DNA of 64,000 bases from a virus, in IMG/VR virus record IMGVR_UViG_3300037584_005429, positions 1 to 64,000 of that record; one strand, given 5' to 3'. A program made the translations under genes and the position numbers. The notes beneath the pieces are model-generated. The model was not told where the DNA came from, searched no databases, and worked only from the letters and a program-made list of their open reading frames with translations. Shown here piece by piece: positions 60,313 to 64,000 of the stretch. Positions within the stretch are counted from its first letter, which is position 1. Every line of letters starts with the position of its first letter.

Positions 60313-62116
60313 CTACAAATTCTGAAACTACATTTATGCTACTAGAGCTATAACCAAACATTACAGGTTCTATTTTAAATTCTGTATTTAAATAAGGGTA
60401 ATGTGCGTCATTTAAAAACGGATAACTAACACCATTATCCCCATCTTCAAAAAAATCTATAGGCAAGATAGGTCTCCACCTAAAGGTACCTTCTGATAAA
60501 GAATAAGTAGCGTATGGGGGTGTTGTAAATAGACTATCTTCATAACTTATAGTTGTGGATAATTTACGTATTGGTATTCTATGGTGTGGTTGATAGTTAT
60601 ATATTGATTTTACATATTGACTAGGTATAGAGGTATTGGGGTATCCCGCAAATTCATACATAGCATCTCTATTAAATTTTAAAGAGTGTTTGATTTCTGA
60701 AATTACTCTTTCTTTTAACTCAAAGGCATTGTATTCAACAAAAGCACCTCTATAGGTAGTACCACTTAAAGGTAGTGGGTCTAAACCATTAGTATTATTT
60801 TGAAATAGGTTTGTGGGGTTTGTATTATTATCGACAAATGGGTCTATGAATCCATTATGTCTAAAGTTCCACTCCCACCCATATCCAGTTGGTGAGTTAG
60901 CGGGAGCCTCATAATGCCACATTAAGTTTCTATTTGTTTGAAAAATTGTTAGATATAATTCTGTCAAAGGTCTATTAAGGTTATCAGAAAATTCTTCCAC
61001 GTCTATATCAAGATTTATATTCCATAAAAAAGATTTAAAATCTTCTATAATTGCTGTTTTATCACCGTAACCATCAGGAGTTCTTCTAGATTTATAAACT
61101 CTACCTTTTTTATTATATATTCCATTTTCAAATCCAGTTCTATCTAATGTATAATCGGATGAATTAGTTATCAATTTATGAATATGGGTACAATAAGTAG
61201 AACGTGTCTCATTAATATTATCTAAATTTATTATACGTTTTATAACACAAAAGGAATTTGTTGGTACGGCTGCTGGGTCTATACCTTTAGTGTATATGTT
61301 TAGGACATAACTTTCTGAATTTGCAAATTCATTACCTAGAAAATCTACCTTGAATATGTTTTGATTAACTGTATTTGATACATTATTTATATCGGAAGTA
61401 ATTGGTACGGTTGGTACTAGGTTTGCTCCACCAAAACTATTAATAGACACACTACTTTGTAATTCTACAAATTCACCTGAAGATATTCCGTGAGGAGATG
61501 CTGTTGTTATTCTTATAGTTTCTTTTCCATCTGTCGTTACTACTTGTATACGAGCTGGTATACCATCCCCACTATTAAAATTAATACCATCTGTACCATC
61601 ACCCATACTAAATGACATAGTTTGTCCTGTATCACAACCTGAAATATAAGATATGTAAGCTACCCAATTATCTTGGTAGGAATCTAAACTACTAAATTGT
61701 GAAGCTGTTGTTATCCCATATCTATATGGTGGCATAAAAGTAAATAAATCTGATGGTGGTAAACCAACACATGGTGGTCCTGTCCAATAACCTAAACCTG
61801 GACTTGCAATCGCGGGGTCTGGACAACCGATATAATCCGGTGTAAAATACATGTATTCCAAAACTCTACTATCGTTAGTTACCCCAGTTATCTGATTACT
61901 ATATAATATATCTATTTTACCATAAGGTCTATATGTTGTGGAGTATTCTCTTTCAAAATCAAATTGGTCTCTTAGGTTAAGAACTAAATTTCTATCACCC
62001 TCTATCATAGCACGTTGTTCTGCTGTTAAAAAAGGTTGTAAACTAATATCTTTATTTTGAGCTCCCGCAAATCTAGATTCACCCCTAACAATTCTTATAT
62101 TTTTTTTATTACTCAT
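60299..62116 (-). CDS. Probable tail or baseplate protein
   Basis: Protein of 605 residues from ATG 62116. The N-terminus is basic (KKNIRIVRGESRFAG), then beta-rich with DGKETIRITTASPHGISSG, a known motif type of phage tail repeats, and then a segment of strands and helices (TELYLTIFQTNRNLMWHYE). Some Cys, not modular. Its start overlaps the stop of the upstream gene by 1 nt. No family claimed. Confidence 0.5.
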   Translation of the reverse strand: MSNKKNIRIVRGESRFAGAQNKDISLQPFLTAEQRAMIEGDRNLVLNLRDQFDFEREYSTTYRPYGKIDILYSNQITGVTNDSRVLEYMYFTPDYIGCPDPAIASPGLGYWTGPPCVGLPPSDLFTFMPPYRYGITTASQFSSLDSYQDNWVAYISYISGCDTGQTMSFSMGDGTDGINFNSGDGIPARIQVVTTDGKETIRITTASPHGISSGEFVELQSSVSINSFGGANLVPTVPITSDINNVSNTVNQNIFKVDFLGNEFANSESYVLNIYTKGIDPAAVPTNSFCVIKRIINLDNINETRSTYCTHIHKLITNSSDYTLDRTGFENGIYNKKGRVYKSRRTPDGYGDKTAIIEDFKSFLWNINLDIDVEEFSDNLNRPLTELYLTIFQTNRNLMWHYEAPANSPTGYGWEWNFRHNGFIDPFVDNNTNPTNLFQNNTNGLDPLPLSGTTYRGAFVEYNAFELKERVISEIKHSLKFNRDAMYEFAGYPNTSIPSQYVKSIYNYQPHHRIPIRKLSTTISYEDSLFTTPPYATYSLSEGTFRWRPILPIDFFEDGDNGVSYPFLNDAHYPYLNTEFKIEPVMFGYSSSSINVVSEFVDVCE

Positions 62117-64000
62117 TATATTACACTATCTGCTAGTTCTTCATCAACATATAATCTAATGAATTTATTATAAGCTGTTTCTCCTGGTCTTAAACCAAAA
62201 TAATAAAATAATGGTTGAGAAAATAACATAGATGGACCTGTATTTTGTGTCATTGGTGGATACGCGTCTCCTGGAGTACCTGGTTGTGGAAAACTATTTA
62301 GTAAACCTACATTAGCTTGATAGTCACCAGAATTTATAGTTGGTGGATTACCTGATGGAACTGTCCAATCATCTCCTTGTGATTGGTATGGTCCTGTAGT
62401 AAACTGCCAATCATTGTTTTCGTTACCAAAACCACCAGAACCATCAACTCTCCAAGTATAAAAAGGTATTACTTGTGAACTACCAGATAAATCATAAGCT
62501 AAACAATCTATTAAATCTGCTCCAGTCATAATTGTTGGTGTGGATGCTGTAAATAAATGTGGTCTCCACTGTATATCGTATGCTGGATTTACATTAACAG
62601 CATAATCAACATAAGTACCACTATTAGCGTAACTGTTTGGTGTTGGGTATTCTATATCTTCTATGATTTGTCCTCCTGGAGGTGGTGCTCCTGGTGGAAC
62701 AGTACAATCACAATTAGTGGTTGTGGTATTAGTTTCATAACCAAATACACCTAACATACAATTTTGCATTAAAGCTTGTGCCATATCACCCCCTATTTCA
62801 TCTTCTGGTCTAGCAAACAAATCACCTAAATTCATATTAGGTTCAGAAGCTTTAAGATTATAAGCATCAGAAACTAAATCTGTTATATCTTGAAACGTTG
62901 TACTGCCTATTTGGTCGGTTACTGAACATTCTTGAGCAAATTCTTCGTCTAAACATATTTGTTGAATGCATTGATTTCTTGAACCCATATCAACTATGGT
63001 AGTTGGGAAATATAAGTGTCTATCCATATCACCTTCCGAATGATTATTAGAACTATTGTTACCTCCTCTAACACCATCTGTATCACCTATAAAACTACCC
63101 GTAGTAGATGTATTCCATCTAAATGGAGAACATCTATAGTAAAAAGTATGGTCGTTAGGGTGTAAATAAACTACTTTTTTACAATATCTCGTACCTGAAG
63201 TATCATAAGTGTCATTAGCCGCGTCATAAGATAATTTAGCTCTAAATTGGAATTGGTATAAAAATCCGTTTACCCAAGCGTTTTCCCAAAAATAATTCAT
63301 TATACCATTACATAACGCGGAAAATACCCTTTCTCTTCTATACCACTCTCTTATTACTACTGTATTAGTATTAAATCCAGCACAAGCTACATTCATACAA
63401 ATTGGTTTAACATAACAACCTCCACCAGCAGCTAAATCATTATCAGCGTCTGTAGAACCACCTAACGCGTTTGGTGGTGGGCTAGAAGTTGTCGAATTGT
63501 ACCCATATGAATCAGGACAACAAACTACATCTCTTTCAACACCAAAAGCATTAGTAGACACCCCACAATCATCATTACTCCAACCATAACCAGATTGTAA
63601 CACAGCCATGTCTGCGTTTGCGTTTGTTCTACACATACAATCTTCACATTCAGGATATTTTTTTTGTCTTAATGTGAATAAAATAAATCCTGATGGTATT
63701 CCGAAAACAGTACATGCTGGTTGACAGGAACTAGACCAACTTAGTTGGGAACAGATGGTTGGTGCTGGTGGAAAGTTTAACATACTAGCTAACCAACTCC
63801 AAGCATTAATTAAGTTGTAAATAGTACAAACTACTGACATTACAACAGCGACTACAACCATTACAATACCAAAAACAGTTGCTATAATACCTATTATTGA
63901 GGTTAATGCTAGATATATAGCGTAAGTAAAAAATAAGATGAATTGGTTTAAAAATATAATAGCTTTTGCTCTTCTAACCGCACTATTAATTGGAAAAAAC
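62116..64000 (-). CDS. Virion protein with N-terminal membrane segments, 5' end outside the window
   Basis: The frame stays open from the stop at 62116 to the right edge (about 628 codons seen). The internal ATG at 63861 is therefore probably not the start. Upstream codons encode hydrophobic segments (IIFLNQFILFFTYAIYLAL and SIIGIIATVFGIVMVVVAV), giving two or three membrane helices near the present N-terminus. The rest is Cys-rich and Asn/Gly-rich (YPECEDCMC, DVVCCPDSYGYN, NCDCTVPPGAPPPGG). A virion protein with membrane helices could act at the host membrane during DNA entry; that is inference. Confidence 0.65.
   Translation of the reverse strand, partial: FFPINSAVRRAKAIIFLNQFILFFTYAIYLALTSIIGIIATVFGIVMVVVAVVMSVVCTIYNLINAWSWLASMLNFPPAPTICSQLSWSSSCQPACTVFGIPSGFILFTLRQKKYPECEDCMCRTNANADMAVLQSGYGWSNDDCGVSTNAFGVERDVVCCPDSYGYNSTTSSPPPNALGGSTDADNDLAAGGGCYVKPICMNVACAGFNTNTVVIREWYRRERVFSALCNGIMNYFWENAWVNGFLYQFQFRAKLSYDAANDTYDTSGTRYCKKVVYLHPNDHTFYYRCSPFRWNTSTTGSFIGDTDGVRGGNNSSNNHSEGDMDRHLYFPTTIVDMGSRNQCIQQICLDEEFAQECSVTDQIGSTTFQDITDLVSDAYNLKASEPNMNLGDLFARPEDEIGGDMAQALMQNCMLGVFGYETNTTTTNCDCTVPPGAPPPGGQIIEDIEYPTPNSYANSGTYVDYAVNVNPAYDIQWRPHLFTASTPTIMTGADLIDCLAYDLSGSSQVIPFYTWRVDGSGGFGNENNDWQFTTGPYQSQGDDWTVPSGNPPTINSGDYQANVGLLNSFPQPGTPGDAYPPMTQNTGPSMLFSQPLFYYFGLRPGETAYNKFIRLYVDEELADSVI

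Noticed and set aside
1-64000. tRNA, rRNA, insertion sequences or integrase/attachment sites
   Set aside because: No cloverleaf-like, rRNA-like, transposase or integrase sequence was recognised; almost all gaps are under 60 nt.

Overview
The window is an internal piece of a large, AT-rich bacteriophage genome. Both edges cut through genes. Coding density is close to complete: nearly every gene reads on the minus strand, with overlaps of a few bases or gaps under 60 nt. Only three small islands (about 3.65-3.98, 11.9-12.1 and 13.1-13.7 kb) read on the plus strand. The gene content (SbcC/gp46- and SbcD/gp47-like nuclease subunits, DnaG-type primase, RuvC-like resolvase, PD-(D/E)XK nuclease, baseplate-like and very large tail or fiber genes) fits a big T4-like myovirus of aquatic type. 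No capsid, terminase or polymerase genes lie inside the window. I infer a Bacteroidetes (Flavobacteriia-like) host from several signs: a type II glutamine synthetase and a short RpoD-type sigma factor that both resemble flavobacterial proteins, a Hc1/H1-like basic protein of Bacteroidetes type, a SprB-like repeat in a fiber protein, lack of Shine-Dalgarno sequences, and TAnnTTTG-like elements upstream of some genes.

Layout. 1-9.9 kb: small unknown genes plus an auxiliary set: glutamine synthetase, a DUF192 protein (plus strand), a DHH phosphoesterase, a SleB-like cell-wall hydrolase, cysteine synthase, cyclophilin, DUF3310 and a SAM methyltransferase. 9.9-15.6 kb: HAD phosphatase, a DUF4338/DruA-like protein, DnaJ, an H1-like basic protein and many small unknowns. 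15.6-20.8 kb: probable virion-associated proteins and a membrane/lysis group (amidase-like protein, a possible i-spanin/lipoprotein pair, a four-helix membrane protein). 20.8-31.8 kb: sigma factor, glutaredoxin, and the recombination/replication block (SbcC-like, SbcD-like, ParB-like membrane fusion, PD-(D/E)XK nuclease, primase, resolvase). A sugar aminotransferase and a glycosyltransferase sit between the two recombination nuclease subunits. 31.8-64 kb: a continuous minus-strand run of tail, baseplate and adhesin genes, including proteins of 809, 1192, 1322, 1148 and 2645 residues.

How it may work together (inference). The late block builds an unusually elaborate, cysteine- and proline-rich adhesion apparatus. 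The phage also carries DnaJ, cyclophilin, glutaredoxin and cysteine synthase, which could help supply and fold such proteins. The phage sigma factor may direct transcription from recurrent ATATTTATA / TATATTTG elements just upstream of start codons.

The most notable items are the 2645-residue protein with about 200 cysteines, tandem Cys-rich modules and six CBM5/12-like aromatic modules; a fiber-like protein with two dockerin-type calcium loops; a shared N-terminal ITExQ tag with an LxE site on two phage enzymes (possible capsid targeting); and a terminator-like hairpin that carries a promoter-like motif in its loop. No tRNA, rRNA, CRISPR array or insertion sequence was seen.
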